Origin: Lysinibacillus sp. SGAir0095
GTDB lineage: Bacteria > Bacillota > Bacilli > Bacillales_A > Planococcaceae
Assembly (NCBI RefSeq): GCF_005491425.1
Contig: NZ_CP028083.1
Location: 2,132,001-2,196,000, forward strand
Reading direction: 5' to 3'
DNA: 64,000 nucleotides
The stretch's first letter is position 1. Every line of letters begins with the position of its first letter. Below, one piece after another: positions 35,237-44,435 of this stretch. Under the pieces are notes generated by a model. The model was not told the DNA's origin, ran no database searches, and worked only from the letters and a program-made list of their open reading frames with translations. Both the position numbers and the translations under genes were made by a program.

Positions 35237-37939
35237 TTATTCAGCAGCTTTTTGACGAAGAACCATTTGTAGGATACCACCATGACGGTAGTAGTCTACT
35301 TCTACTTCTGAGTCGAAACGAGCAAGAGCTTGGAATTCTTTAACAGTTCCGTCTTCTGATTTAGCTGTTACAGTTAAAATATCACGAGGTTTTACATTAT
35401 CAGTTAGGTTTACTGAGATTTCTTCTTTACCAGTTAATCCTAATGTATCAGCGCTTTCACCTGGTAAGTATTGAAGTGGTAAAACACCCATCATTACAAG
35501 GTTTGAACGGTGAATACGCTCATAGCTTTGTGCGATAACTGTTTTAATTCCTAATAAGAATGTACCTTTAGCAGCCCAGTCACGAGAAGATCCCATACCA
35601 TAGTCGTTACCAGCTAATACTACTAATCCAGTACCTTGATCTTGATATTTCATAGCTGCATCGTAAATGTACTCAACTTCACCTGTTGGCCAGTAAGTAG
35701 TGAATCCACCTTCTGTACCAGGAGCAACTTGGTTACGGATACGGATGTTAGCGAATGTACCGCGCATCATAACTTCGTGGTTACCACGACGAGAACCGTA
35801 AGAGTTGAAGTCACGAATAGCTACACCATTTTCTTGTAAGTATTTACCTGCTGGTGTATCTTTACCAATCGCACCTGCTGGTGAAATATGGTCAGTTGTA
35901 ATAGAGTCGCCAAATTTAGCGATTACGCGTAATCCTTCAAGAGTTTGGATTGCGCCTGGCTCTTTAGAAAGACCAGTGAAGAATGGTGGGTTTTGAATGT
36001 AAGTTGATTTTTCATCAAATGTGTATAAAGACTCAGTTGATGTTTCAATTGCATTCCATTTTTCGTTAGCTGTGAATACTGTTTCATATTCTTTTTGGAA
36101 TAATTCACGAGTTACAACTTTGTTTAATACAGCGTTTACTTCTTCAGTTGAAGGCCAGATGTCCGCGAAGAATACTTCGTTACCATCTTTGTCAGTACCG
36201 ATTGCATCTTTTTGTAGGTCGATATCAACTGTACCAGCTAATGCATAAGCAACAACAAGTGGTGGTGATGCTAAGTAGTTAGCTTTTACTAGTGGATGTA
36301 CACGACCTTCGAAGTTACGGTTACCAGAAAGTACTGAAGTTACGAATAAGTCTTTGTCTTTAATAGCTTCTTCGATTTCTGGAAGTAATGGACCAGAGTT
36401 ACCGATACATGTTGTACAACCATAACCTACAGTGTTGAAACCAATTTGGTCAAGGTAAGATTGTAAACCTGACTCTTCTAAGTAACCAGTTACTACTTTA
36501 GAACCTGGTGCTAAAGAAGTTTTAACCCATGAAGGTGGTTGGATACCTTTTTCAACTGCTTTTTTCGCAACTAAACCAGCAGCTAAAAGAACGTATGGGT
36601 TAGATGTGTTTGTACAAGAAGTGATTGCAGCGATTGCTACAGCACCTGTTGGCATTTCCACATCGCCATCTGCAAATTTAACAGTTGCTTTTTTAGCGAA
36701 TTCATCTTCTGTTAAACCAAAGCCTTGTACGCCCATTGGAGCAGTTACTGCTTCATGGTAGCGAGCTTTCATATCTGTAAGAGGAATTAAATCTTGTGGA
36801 CGTTTTGGACCAGAAAGGTTTGGTTGGATGTCCTCTAATTTAATTTCTAAAACATCAGTGTAAACAGGCTCTAAAGATGGATCGAAGAATAAGTTATTAG
36901 CTTTTAAGTAAGCTTCAACTACTGCGATGTGCTCTTCGTCACGACCTGTTAAACGCATATAGTTTAATGATTCTTCGTCAATAGCGAAGTAACCACATGT
37001 TGCACCATATTCAGGAGCCATGTTTGAAATTGTAGCACGGTCAGCTAATGGTAATTTAGATACACCAGGACCGAAGAACTCAACAAACTTACCTACTACA
37101 CCACGTTGACGTAATACTTGAGTTACTTTTAATGATAAGTCCATTGCAGTTGCACCGTTTGGAAGATCACCAGTTAATTTAACACCGATTACTTCTGGAA
37201 TTGGGAAGTATGACGCTTGACCAAGCATACCTGCTTCAGCTTCGATACCACCTACACCCCATCCAAGTACACCGATACCGTTGATCATTGTTGTATGTGA
37301 GTCAGTACCTACTACTGAGTCTGGGAATGTTTCAAATGTGCCATCAACGTTTTCTTTAACGTGAACTACTGGCGCTAAATATTCTAAGTTAACTTGGTGT
37401 ACGATACCAGTTGCTGGAGGAACAGCACGGAAGTTATCGTATGCAGTTTGAGCCCATTTTAAGAAGTTGTAACGTTCTGCGTTACGTTCGAACTCAAGAT
37501 CCATGTTAGTTTGTAATGCTGCTGCATTACCGTATTTGTCAACTTGTACTGAGTGGTCAATAACAAGGTCAACTGGGATAGCTGGGTTGATTTTATCTGG
37601 ATTTCCACCTAATTCTTTCATAGCAGAACGTAAAGAAGCTAAGTCTACAACTACTGGTACACCTGTGAAGTCTTGTAATACTACACGTGATGGTTTGAAA
37701 GGTACTTCACCTTCTGCGTCAGCACCAGCACCAAATTTCGCTAAGTTGTTAACGTGCTCTTCTTTAATTACATAATCATCAAATTGACGTAATACAGATT
37801 CTAATAATACTTTAATTGAGTAAGGTAGGCGTGATACGTTTGCTACGCCAGCTTCTTCGATTGCAGCTAAACGGTAAAAGTTATATGTTTTACCATTAAC
37901 GTCGAATGAAGAACGGCTGTTGTGTAAGTTACTTGCCAT
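35237..37939 (-). CDS. acnA: Aconitate hydratase (IRP-type)
   Basis: 900 residues from ATG 37939 (GGGGGAG upstream); the frame is open 13 codons further without a site. S-C-T-N-T-S-N-P-Y and [12 protein letters not shown] hold the three Cys of the [4Fe-4S] cluster; [14 protein letters not shown] starts the swivelling domain 4, and [10 protein letters not shown] is the substrate serine loop. It isomerises citrate to isocitrate in the TCA cycle; without the cluster, enzymes of this class (citB in B. subtilis) bind mRNA. The upstream region has a CcpC-type operator. Confidence 0.97.
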   Translation of the reverse strand: MASNLHNSRSSFDVNGKTYNFYRLAAIEEAGVANVSRLPYSIKVLLESVLRQFDDYVIKEEHVNNLAKFGAGADAEGEVPFKPSRVVLQDFTGVPVVVDLASLRSAMKELGGNPDKINPAIPVDLVIDHSVQVDKYGNAAALQTNMDLEFERNAERYNFLKWAQTAYDNFRAVPPATGIVHQVNLEYLAPVVHVKENVDGTFETFPDSVVGTDSHTTMINGIGVLGWGVGGIEAEAGMLGQASYFPIPEVIGVKLTGDLPNGATAMDLSLKVTQVLRQRGVVGKFVEFFGPGVSKLPLADRATISNMAPEYGATCGYFAIDEESLNYMRLTGRDEEHIAVVEAYLKANNLFFDPSLEPVYTDVLEIKLEDIQPNLSGPKRPQDLIPLTDMKARYHEAVTAPMGVQGFGLTEDEFAKKATVKFADGDVEMPTGAVAIAAITSCTNTSNPYVLLAAGLVAKKAVEKGIQPPSWVKTSLAPGSKVVTGYLEESGLQSYLDQIGFNTVGYGCTTCIGNSGPLLPEIEEAIKDKDLFVTSVLSGNRNFEGRVHPLVKANYLASPPLVVAYALAGTVDIDLQKDAIGTDKDGNEVFFADIWPSTEEVNAVLNKVVTRELFQKEYETVFTANEKWNAIETSTESLYTFDEKSTYIQNPPFFTGLSKEPGAIQTLEGLRVIAKFGDSITTDHISPAGAIGKDTPAGKYLQENGVAIRDFNSYGSRRGNHEVMMRGTFANIRIRNQVAPGTEGGFTTYWPTGEVEYIYDAAMKYQDQGTGLVVLAGNDYGMGSSRDWAAKGTFLLGIKTVIAQSYERIHRSNLVMMGVLPLQYLPGESADTLGLTGKEEISVNLTDNVKPRDILTVTAKSEDGTVKEFQALARFDSEVEVDYYRHGGILQMVLRQKAAE

Positions 37940-37996
37940 TATTGTACTCCCCCTATTTAATATTGAAAATGCTTGCAAAGCTTTTCTCCATAAATC

Positions 37997-38025
37997 ATCA
38001 TAAACGATTTATATACATAAGTAAA
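37997..38025 (-). promoter_or_regulatory. acnA promoter (sigma-A type)
   Basis: TTTACT (38020-38025) and TATGAT (37997-38002) with a 17-base spacer; start of transcription expected near 37990. An ATAA/TTAT half-site at 38017-38020 overlaps the -35 edge, at about -27 to -30. Confidence 0.6.
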
Positions 38026-38048
38026 TTACATTAATATTATCTTTTGTG

Positions 38049-38063
38049 ATAAGTTATTTTTAT
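38049..38063. promoter_or_regulatory. CcpC-type operator (ATAA-N7-TTAT) upstream of acnA
   Basis: ATAA-GTTATTT-TTAT, centred about 66 bases before the predicted transcript start. In B. subtilis CcpC, a citrate-responsive LysR regulator, binds ATAA-N7-TTAT at -66 and a half-site at -27 of citB; both are found at the same places here. Confidence 0.65.
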
Positions 38064-38175
38064 GACCTAGCCATTTACTATGCAAATAGTATTATAGCTT
38101 ACTTTTCTAAAATAGAAAACCCACCATTATAAGATAGCTAGATAGTTATCCCTTCCCAATTATGGACAATTAGTA

Positions 38176-38730
38176 TTAGATTAATAACTCATTAATCAAT
38201 GAATTATTTTCATCTAATACTTGGATTCGATATTTCTTTGGTTGAGCCAGTTCTGACAAATCTATGTACCAGATTTCATACCCTTGAACATTATAGTTTT
38301 TTATTGCTTCTTTACTTAAAGTATTGAATGGTATACGTTTCGTTACTTGCTCGTTAACTGTGACTTTCACTTTCCCATTAGGTTTGATAAGTCCAAATAG
38401 AATTTTGCTATCAGAGAAAGCAGCATTTATGGTATTTTCTTCTATTGCTTTCACTAAAGGAGATGCTGTACTTTGCCCTGTGCTCCAGCCTTTAAAATTT
38501 TCGGTTACAATTTGCGTTCCAAAGTAATTTCCATTAGATAAGAAGAAAAATCTCTGTTCCTTTTTACTTTTTGGCCCTTCAATCCATACATAGCTAGCAT
38601 CTTGGGGTAATGCCTCTTCTGGTGAATCTTTTCCATCTCCTGAAAAGAGATTTGAAATGAAATTGTACCCAACACCTAAACCAATAATGAGTATTGCAAA
38701 AACAATAATACGTGTAAATCTCCTTCTCAC
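38176..38730 (-). CDS. Membrane-anchored extracytoplasmic protein, unknown
   Basis: About 184 residues. A basic N-terminus (R-R-R-F-T-R) precedes one membrane helix (I-I-V-F-A-I-L-I-I-G-L-G-V-G-Y); the remainder, beta-rich, should lie outside the cell. I do not recognise the family. GTG 38730 has GGTG five bases before; ATG 38745 is the alternative. It lies 34 bases after the DUF2785 gene and probably shares its transcript. Confidence 0.68.
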   Translation of the reverse strand: MRRRFTRIIVFAILIIGLGVGYNFISNLFSGDGKDSPEEALPQDASYVWIEGPKSKKEQRFFFLSNGNYFGTQIVTENFKGWSTGQSTASPLVKAIEENTINAAFSDSKILFGLIKPNGKVKVTVNEQVTKRIPFNTLSKEAIKNYNVQGYEIWYIDLSELAQPKKYRIQVLDENNSLINELLI

Positions 38731-38764
38731 GCTCTCACCTACCATACTTATTAGCTCTGTATTT

Positions 38765-39595
38765 CTATTGCTTCATCCATTTCGATATAAATAATGAAAC
38801 AATCCCCATTATTTCTGGAGATTTTTGAGAAAACTTTAATGTGAAGTATAAAGTTTTCATAAAATGAAGAGTATTTGTTCGTGCTGCAAAATACTGTGGT
38901 GTGTATCCCACTTCCATTAAATAAAATTGTAATTTATCAAAAACCTGTTCAATCCATTCGATCAAAATTTCTTCCGGGTAATCTAGAGCTATTAATTTTT
39001 CAAAAACTGTTACTAGACGTTCTTCTTCGTCATCAACATAGACACTGCCTTTCCAAAAACTATCCTTTATTCCTTGCAAAATAACTGGTGCAAGTCGAAC
39101 ATTGAACGAAGGATGCGAAATAAGTGCACTGGATAAATCAGCTCCATGTGCAATACTGTGTGCCCAACCTTTCTGGCCAACAAAACCACGCACATCTTTT
39201 TCTTTTGTTAGATAACGAGAGCTTGCTTCTAAAATACTTGCTGCCTGCTCCTCTTTTAAGAATCGTAATTGTCTATCTGCATTTAGTAAGTTGCTTAGCC
39301 AAAGTGCTGAAAATGACCGTGTAAATACAGTGTCGGTATCTCTCTCACCAATGGAGCGGAACAGATAGTTATCGCTTTTTAGGGTAGTAGCGATATGTGC
39401 CATCTGTTGATGCGAAAACAAATGATCCGCAAGTAGCTCGATAAATAAGCGGTAGTTTAATTTATCGCGCAGTTCATCTTCAGGATACCCAATATGTTCA
39501 ATCATATTTTCTATTAAGTAATCAGCGTGTTCTTTCAGGTATGCTTGTCTTTCAAGATTGTTCATATTTAAAAGTTCAGTGAATGTAGCTTTCAA
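38765..39595 (-). CDS. DUF2785-family protein
   Basis: 276 residues, all-helical, cytosolic. The stretch D-V-R-G-F-V-G-Q-K-G-W-A-H-S-I-A-H-G-A-D is the DUF2785 signature; function unknown, though the helical-repeat look suggests a binding scaffold. TTG 39595 follows AGGAGG by nine bases. Confidence 0.8.
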   Translation of the reverse strand: MKATFTELLNMNNLERQAYLKEHADYLIENMIEHIGYPEDELRDKLNYRLFIELLADHLFSHQQMAHIATTLKSDNYLFRSIGERDTDTVFTRSFSALWLSNLLNADRQLRFLKEEQAASILEASSRYLTKEKDVRGFVGQKGWAHSIAHGADLSSALISHPSFNVRLAPVILQGIKDSFWKGSVYVDDEEERLVTVFEKLIALDYPEEILIEWIEQVFDKLQFYLMEVGYTPQYFAARTNTLHFMKTLYFTLKFSQKSPEIMGIVSLFISKWMKQ

Positions 39596-39783
39596 AAATA
39601 AAATCCTCCTAAAATCAAATAAAGTTAATTCTAACCCTCTATTTGGCTTTTAGCAAAAAAGAAAATTTAGATTGCGAAAAAAAATTATCCATATTTTTCA
39701 AAGAATTGTAAAAATGCGATTAAGATTCCTCATTTTTACTGACAATAGAAGTATTGATTTTAAAATGGAGGAGGTATCCCTTA

Positions 39784-41706
39784 GTGGCTATTTATAAGTA
39801 TTTTTCAAGATTATTTTCTAAAACAAAAACAATCCAAAAAAATATACAGCATTCAAAAGCAGGAAACTTTATACAATTAAAGCCAAAGCTATATAAAGAA
39901 TCAATCCATATAAATAAAAATATGGTTCTTGCCGGTGATCTACATGACGAAACGATTATTGAAGGTTTAATTATTATTCCAAAGAATGTATCTGTTACAT
40001 TACAAAATCTAACAATTTCCCCTACCGCCCAAATGTATATTGAAGGTGAAGCTGTTCTTCAAAATTGTCATTTTAAAGGCGGAAAAAATGATATCCATGT
40101 CACTGTAGATGGCGGAAAACTAAACGCCTACCATTGCACTTTTGGAAACGCAAAGGATATGGCACTTTCTATTATTAATAATAGTAAGGCTATTTTTGAA
40201 AATTGTAACTTTGACCATAATGGGAAAGTGCAAATTTTAGCAGAATCCTCCCAGGTCTACATTGAAAAGTGTGAGTTCTCCTATGCCAAACATGCCTTAT
40301 GTATAAAAAATGGTTCTTTTGTACAATCAAGAAATGTCCATTTTCATCATCATACGAGTGCACAAGTCGTCGTCGAGGATTCAAGGTTCATTGATCATGA
40401 AAGTGTTATTGAACATGGAGAAGGTATGGGGATTCATGTATATCATGAAGGGGATGCTTCGATTCAATCTACCGTTCTTCAGTACAATACTCAGACTCAA
40501 ATTTGTGTACAAAGAGGCTTATTAACTGCTCGTTATTGTTCCATTCAACAAGGAAGGGATGCAGGAATTTCAATAACTCAAAATGCAGAAGCACAAATCT
40601 TTCATTGTGAAATAGCTCAAAACAAGAAGTCTAATATTGTTGTAACCAAGGATTCTAAAATGAATATTGAGTTTTGCAAAATTCATGCAGGTGAAAACAT
40701 CGGGATACAATTGAGTGATACTTCAATTGTCAATATCTTTGAAACAAGGATTAATGGGAATCGATCCTCTCAAGTTTCAATAGCAAATAAATCGATTTGT
40801 TCAATGAAAAAAGTCGAGGTTACTGGCGGTTATCATGTCGGGATTTGTATTGAGGACAACGGAAACTGTTCAATTGTTGAGTGCTCTATTACACATAATG
40901 CTAATTCAGCCATTACATTATTTAAATCTGAATTATCGATTTTCAAGTCCATTTTAACCCAGAATATCGGTAACGGAATTTTAGCAATGTCTGATTCGAA
41001 GGTAGAAGTGGATATGTGTAAGTTTTACGAAAATGAAATGCCGCATATCGCTTGTAAATCAAATGTTGAAATTATTATTATTCAAAGCGAGCTTTCCAAT
41101 GGAAAAAGCCTATTTATTGTTAATGAGTGCGAGCTGACGGCCATCGATTGTCAATTTTTCGATAGCCTGAATGTACAAATCGAAATTTGTGATTTGTCCA
41201 ATGCTCGTTTCGAGAACTGTCAGATTTATAATGGGAAATCCTATGGCGTGAAAGTATTAAGAAATTCGAGTTTATATTTATTTGATAGTCAGATTTTCAA
41301 CCATGAACTTTCTCAAATGGTCGTGAACGATAGCTCAATCATACTAAAAAATAGTGAATTATTTGATGGCAATCGAAATGCCCTATATATTCAAAACCAT
41401 AGTGAAGTGTTTGTTTCGGACTGTTTTATTTCTAAACATGCCCAACATCAATTATGGATAGACTTTGAATCAACGGTTGAGTTGAAAAGTGTTCAAATAA
41501 CGGATGGTGCCCTTTCGGATATTTTTGCACAAAATCAATCCTCTGTATTCATCTCTGATAGTGTTATCCGGAACAATAAATCACGATTTAATGTGCAGGC
41601 AGTTAATTTTTCTAAAATTGAAATTAGCAAAACTGTCGTTGAAAATATTTACGGTGATGTCTACTACAGTGAAAATCATAGCTTCATCAAGCAATTAGAT
41701 ACTTGA
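39784..41706 (+). CDS. Right-handed parallel beta-helix protein without signal peptide
   Basis: 640 residues from GTG 39784, nine bases after GGAGGAGG; the ATG 30 bases earlier overlaps that site. From about residue 45 to the end it is made of some 23-25 repeats of about 23 residues, with an I/V/A-x-I-x-x-(C/S) ladder and turns such as G-x-x-x-G-I, typical of the pectate-lyase-like/NosD (PbH1) fold. Cys is frequent in the ladder (E-N-C, E-K-C, E-F-C), suggesting a reduced cytosolic site. No catalytic motif and no export signal. Role unknown; such helices bind polysaccharide or act as scaffolds. Confidence 0.8.
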   Translation: MAIYKYFSRLFSKTKTIQKNIQHSKAGNFIQLKPKLYKESIHINKNMVLAGDLHDETIIEGLIIIPKNVSVTLQNLTISPTAQMYIEGEAVLQNCHFKGGKNDIHVTVDGGKLNAYHCTFGNAKDMALSIINNSKAIFENCNFDHNGKVQILAESSQVYIEKCEFSYAKHALCIKNGSFVQSRNVHFHHHTSAQVVVEDSRFIDHESVIEHGEGMGIHVYHEGDASIQSTVLQYNTQTQICVQRGLLTARYCSIQQGRDAGISITQNAEAQIFHCEIAQNKKSNIVVTKDSKMNIEFCKIHAGENIGIQLSDTSIVNIFETRINGNRSSQVSIANKSICSMKKVEVTGGYHVGICIEDNGNCSIVECSITHNANSAITLFKSELSIFKSILTQNIGNGILAMSDSKVEVDMCKFYENEMPHIACKSNVEIIIIQSELSNGKSLFIVNECELTAIDCQFFDSLNVQIEICDLSNARFENCQIYNGKSYGVKVLRNSSLYLFDSQIFNHELSQMVVNDSSIILKNSELFDGNRNALYIQNHSEVFVSDCFISKHAQHQLWIDFESTVELKSVQITDGALSDIFAQNQSSVFISDSVIRNNKSRFNVQAVNFSKIEISKTVVENIYGDVYYSENHSFIKQLDT

Positions 41707-41831
41707 GATGGTCTCTAGATTATTAGGTGTATTATCCCGTTAACCGTTAAATCTTCTAATTGAAGCAAAATTAGTTTTCTAATGGTCCAGGTTGTGAGAA
41801 AATGGAACTTTGGAAAGGAAGATCGATAACT

Positions 41832-42941
41832 ATGAAAACATTAGAAAAGATTACTCCTAAGTTCGACCCTTGGGAAGCTTATTTAGATGTAGAACAATAC
41901 GGGAAATTAACACTTTCAAATATCGAATTTACTACAACAACTTTATGTAATATGAGATGTGCACATTGTGCGGTTGGCTATACATTACAAACAAAGGATC
42001 CAACTGCACTTCCGATAGATTTGATCTTAAAGCGATTAGACGAAATTCCAAATTTAAGAACGTTAAGTATTACAGGCGGCGAACCGATGCTAAGTAAAAA
42101 ATCGGTAGCAAACTATGTAAAACCGATTTTCCAATACGCTCATGAACGTGGTGTAAGAACACAAATGAATTCAAATTTAACAATTGATGGCGAGAGATAT
42201 TTAGAAATTGCCCCTTACCTCGATGTTCTTCATATATCGCATAACTGGGGAACAATTGAAGAGTTTGTCGAAACCGGGTTTGCAATGATGGAACGAAAAC
42301 CTACCTTTGACCAAAGAGCCAAGCTTTTCGATCGAATGATTGAAAACTCGAGAATACTTTCAGAACAAGGGGTAATGGTTTCAGCTGAAACCATGTTAAA
42401 TAAAAAAACAATTCCTTATATAGAACATATACACCATCAAATCGTTAATGAAATGAAGTGTGCAAGACACGAAATACATCCAATGTACCCATCAGATTTC
42501 GCTTCAAGTCTTACTTCACTCTCTTTAGAGGAAACGAGAGATGCTATCAATCACTTATTGGACATTCGTGATGAGGAGACTTGGATGCTTTTTGGAACTC
42601 TTCCCTTCTATCCATGTAGTCTAAATGATGAAGATCAAGCTTTGTTAAATCGGTTACGCGAGGCCAAAAATGTTACATTGCGAAATGACCCAGATGGTCG
42701 ATCACGTCTTAACGTGAATATCTTTAACGGTGATATTATCGTTACCGACTTTGGTGATACACCTGCGCTTGGAAATATCCAAACAGATTCATTACCTAAT
42801 GCATTCGGTAAATGGTTGGATACTGAACTGGCAAAATCATTAAATTGCCATTGCCCTGCCGTAAAATGCTTGGGCCCAAATGTTTTAGTGAAAAATATGT
42901 ATTATAAAGATGCGAAATTCATAAGTGGATCAGTAAAATAG
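41832..42941 (+). CDS. yfkAB: Radical SAM protein with C-terminal CxCxxxxC motif (YfkAB)
   Basis: 369 residues. C-N-M-R-C-A-H-C is the CxxxCxxC [4Fe-4S]/SAM site near residue 35, and T-G-G-E-P-M the GGE motif that contacts SAM. The C-terminal N-C-H-C-P-A-V-K-C-L-G-P-N is the CxCxxxxC that names the YfkAB group and probably binds a second cluster. The reaction is not known. Here it is one unbroken frame. ATG 41832 (AAGGAAG upstream) is preferred to ATG 41802, which lacks a site. Confidence 0.92.
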   Translation: MKTLEKITPKFDPWEAYLDVEQYGKLTLSNIEFTTTTLCNMRCAHCAVGYTLQTKDPTALPIDLILKRLDEIPNLRTLSITGGEPMLSKKSVANYVKPIFQYAHERGVRTQMNSNLTIDGERYLEIAPYLDVLHISHNWGTIEEFVETGFAMMERKPTFDQRAKLFDRMIENSRILSEQGVMVSAETMLNKKTIPYIEHIHHQIVNEMKCARHEIHPMYPSDFASSLTSLSLEETRDAINHLLDIRDEETWMLFGTLPFYPCSLNDEDQALLNRLREAKNVTLRNDPDGRSRLNVNIFNGDIIVTDFGDTPALGNIQTDSLPNAFGKWLDTELAKSLNCHCPAVKCLGPNVLVKNMYYKDAKFISGSVK

Positions 42942-42994
42942 AAAAAGGGGTTAAGTAGAAGTGGAGCGCCCACTTCCCTACTTAACCCTTTTTC
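42942..42994. terminator. Bidirectional terminator, yfkAB / XRE regulator
   Basis: Very long stem of over 20 bp (AAAAAGGG...GAAGTGG with CCCACTTC...CCCTTTTT), with an AGCG loop. It overlaps the stop codon of the convergent regulator gene. Confidence 0.88.
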
Positions 42995-44240
42995 CATATT
43001 GAATTTTTTCATACGCATCCTGTATAAAGTTTTTATAGATTGAGCTCGAGAATTCTGCAACACCATGATATGCATACAAAATCTCACTTTTTGCCGCTTC
43101 CTTTTCACCAAGTTCATGATAGCAAAGTGCTCGAACAGCAAAACTTCTATACATAATCGACAAATCTAGTGGATGATGAGCATAAACAGGTATTGAAAAA
43201 GACTCACTCAGTTCGATTGATTTCTTATAACGACCTAACATCCAATATGCATAGGCTTCTTCCATTTCATATAAAAGAGGAACATCATTCAATTCATCGC
43301 TGTCATAACTATCAAGGATCAAAAATTCGCGATATACTGGTACTTTTTTATAATCTTTTTCTATTAGATTTGTATAATGTGCATTTGCAAAAGCAAGGGC
43401 ACTTATAGACACTTTGTCCTCGGTAAAGTCTGCATGTTGCTTTAATTTCTTTAAGTAGTACTTACTCTTCTCTTCATCTCCTTGGCCAATCGATTGAATT
43501 AATGTAAAGCGATAAAAATCATCTAAACGATAATAAATTTTATTTTTATGTGCAATCTCTAATGCTAAATTTAGATTTTCTTGAGTTTTTGCTGTGTTAT
43601 CAATCGCTGCATACAAAACAGTTAATAAATAATGTATATCCAACAATGCAATATGATCAATAAGATGACGATATGGTTTAATTCTTCGTTCAGCATCTAG
43701 TATGAATTGTAAGGCAATTTTATAGTCATTTCGGTAAAATGCATATGCCGCTAAAAAGCTATAGCAATCTATAATACGACTATAAGCATGTACTTTTTCG
43801 TAATAAGCCATGACATCGAACATCGTTTTTTCTTCTTGTTCATAATTTAATATCGTCGTGATTCGGATGTAATAATCCAGCAAACGAATTTCCTCATATT
43901 TCTTACCTTGCAGCTGTCCATTTACAACTGATATTTTGTCATATAATTTTATGAATTTCTCTTTTTCTTTCACATCGAAAGGATAGAAAATACTTTTATA
44001 TTCTGTTTCTATTTCCATAAGTAATTCACGTAATTCTTCAATATTTCCATCATCAAGCAAAGTTGAAACTTCGACTCCTACTCTCTCGGCAATATATCTT
44101 AAGCTCTCCATGGATGGCTGAGCTTTTCCATTTTCAATTAAGCTAAGCATCCCTTTAGTTAAACGGTCCCCAGCAAGTTCGGCCAATGTCATTTTCTTTT
44201 GTTTTCTTAATTGTTTGATTCGTTCACCAAGCGAATTCAT
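42978..44240 (-). CDS. XRE-family regulator with TPR domain (PlcR/NprR-like layout)
   Basis: 420 residues. Residues 1-65 form a helix-turn-helix (L-R-K-Q-K-K-M-T-L-A-E-L-A, then L-T-K-G-M-L-S-L-I-E-N-G-K-A-Q-P-S-M-E-S-L). The rest is helical and TPR-like (Y-Y-I-R-I, Y-A-F-Y-R-N-D-Y-K-I-A-L-Q, A-Y-W-M-L-G-R-Y-K-K-S-I-E-L), the plan of RRNPP regulators that bind peptides. No candidate peptide gene lies next to it. It is divergent from an MFS exporter and probably represses both genes through the palindromes between them. Confidence 0.82.
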   Translation of the reverse strand: MNSLGERIKQLRKQKKMTLAELAGDRLTKGMLSLIENGKAQPSMESLRYIAERVGVEVSTLLDDGNIEELRELLMEIETEYKSIFYPFDVKEKEKFIKLYDKISVVNGQLQGKKYEEIRLLDYYIRITTILNYEQEEKTMFDVMAYYEKVHAYSRIIDCYSFLAAYAFYRNDYKIALQFILDAERRIKPYRHLIDHIALLDIHYLLTVLYAAIDNTAKTQENLNLALEIAHKNKIYYRLDDFYRFTLIQSIGQGDEEKSKYYLKKLKQHADFTEDKVSISALAFANAHYTNLIEKDYKKVPVYREFLILDSYDSDELNDVPLLYEMEEAYAYWMLGRYKKSIELSESFSIPVYAHHPLDLSIMYRSFAVRALCYHELGEKEAAKSEILYAYHGVAEFSSSIYKNFIQDAYEKIQYGKRVK

Positions 44241-44341
44241 TTAACCATCCCACCTTTATTTGCCACAAATAACAGAATAATTAGCAAATTTTTAGTTCAA
44301 TTAAACAAATAGTAACCTAAATTTCTACTTTTTTCAAATAA

Positions 44342-44358
44342 GTTAAATTAAATTAAAC
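44342..44358. promoter_or_regulatory. Operator 1 between regulator and MFS exporter
   Basis: GTTAAATT-A-AATTAAAC, a 17-bp palindrome with one mismatch, just upstream of the -35 of the exporter promoter. It is a near copy of operator 2. Confidence 0.7.
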
Positions 44359-44365
44359 TTTTAGG

Positions 44366-44394
44366 TTGATTTTTTCCAAAGAGTGGAATATTAT
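44366..44394 (+). promoter_or_regulatory. Promoter of the MFS exporter gene
   Basis: TTGATT (44366-44371), 17-base spacer and TATTAT (44389-44394), lying between the two operators. Confidence 0.65.
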
Positions 44395-44396
44395 GA

Positions 44397-44413
44397 GTTT
44401 AATTAAATTAAAC
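44397..44413. promoter_or_regulatory. Operator 2 over the exporter transcript start
   Basis: GTTTAATT-A-AATTAAAC, a perfect 17-bp palindrome three bases after the -10. A 16-bp core (44401-44416) is repeated exactly at 44346-44361, so the two sites are 55 bp apart, about five helical turns. Confidence 0.75.
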
Positions 44414-44435
44414 TTTAAACAAAGGGGATGGTAAT

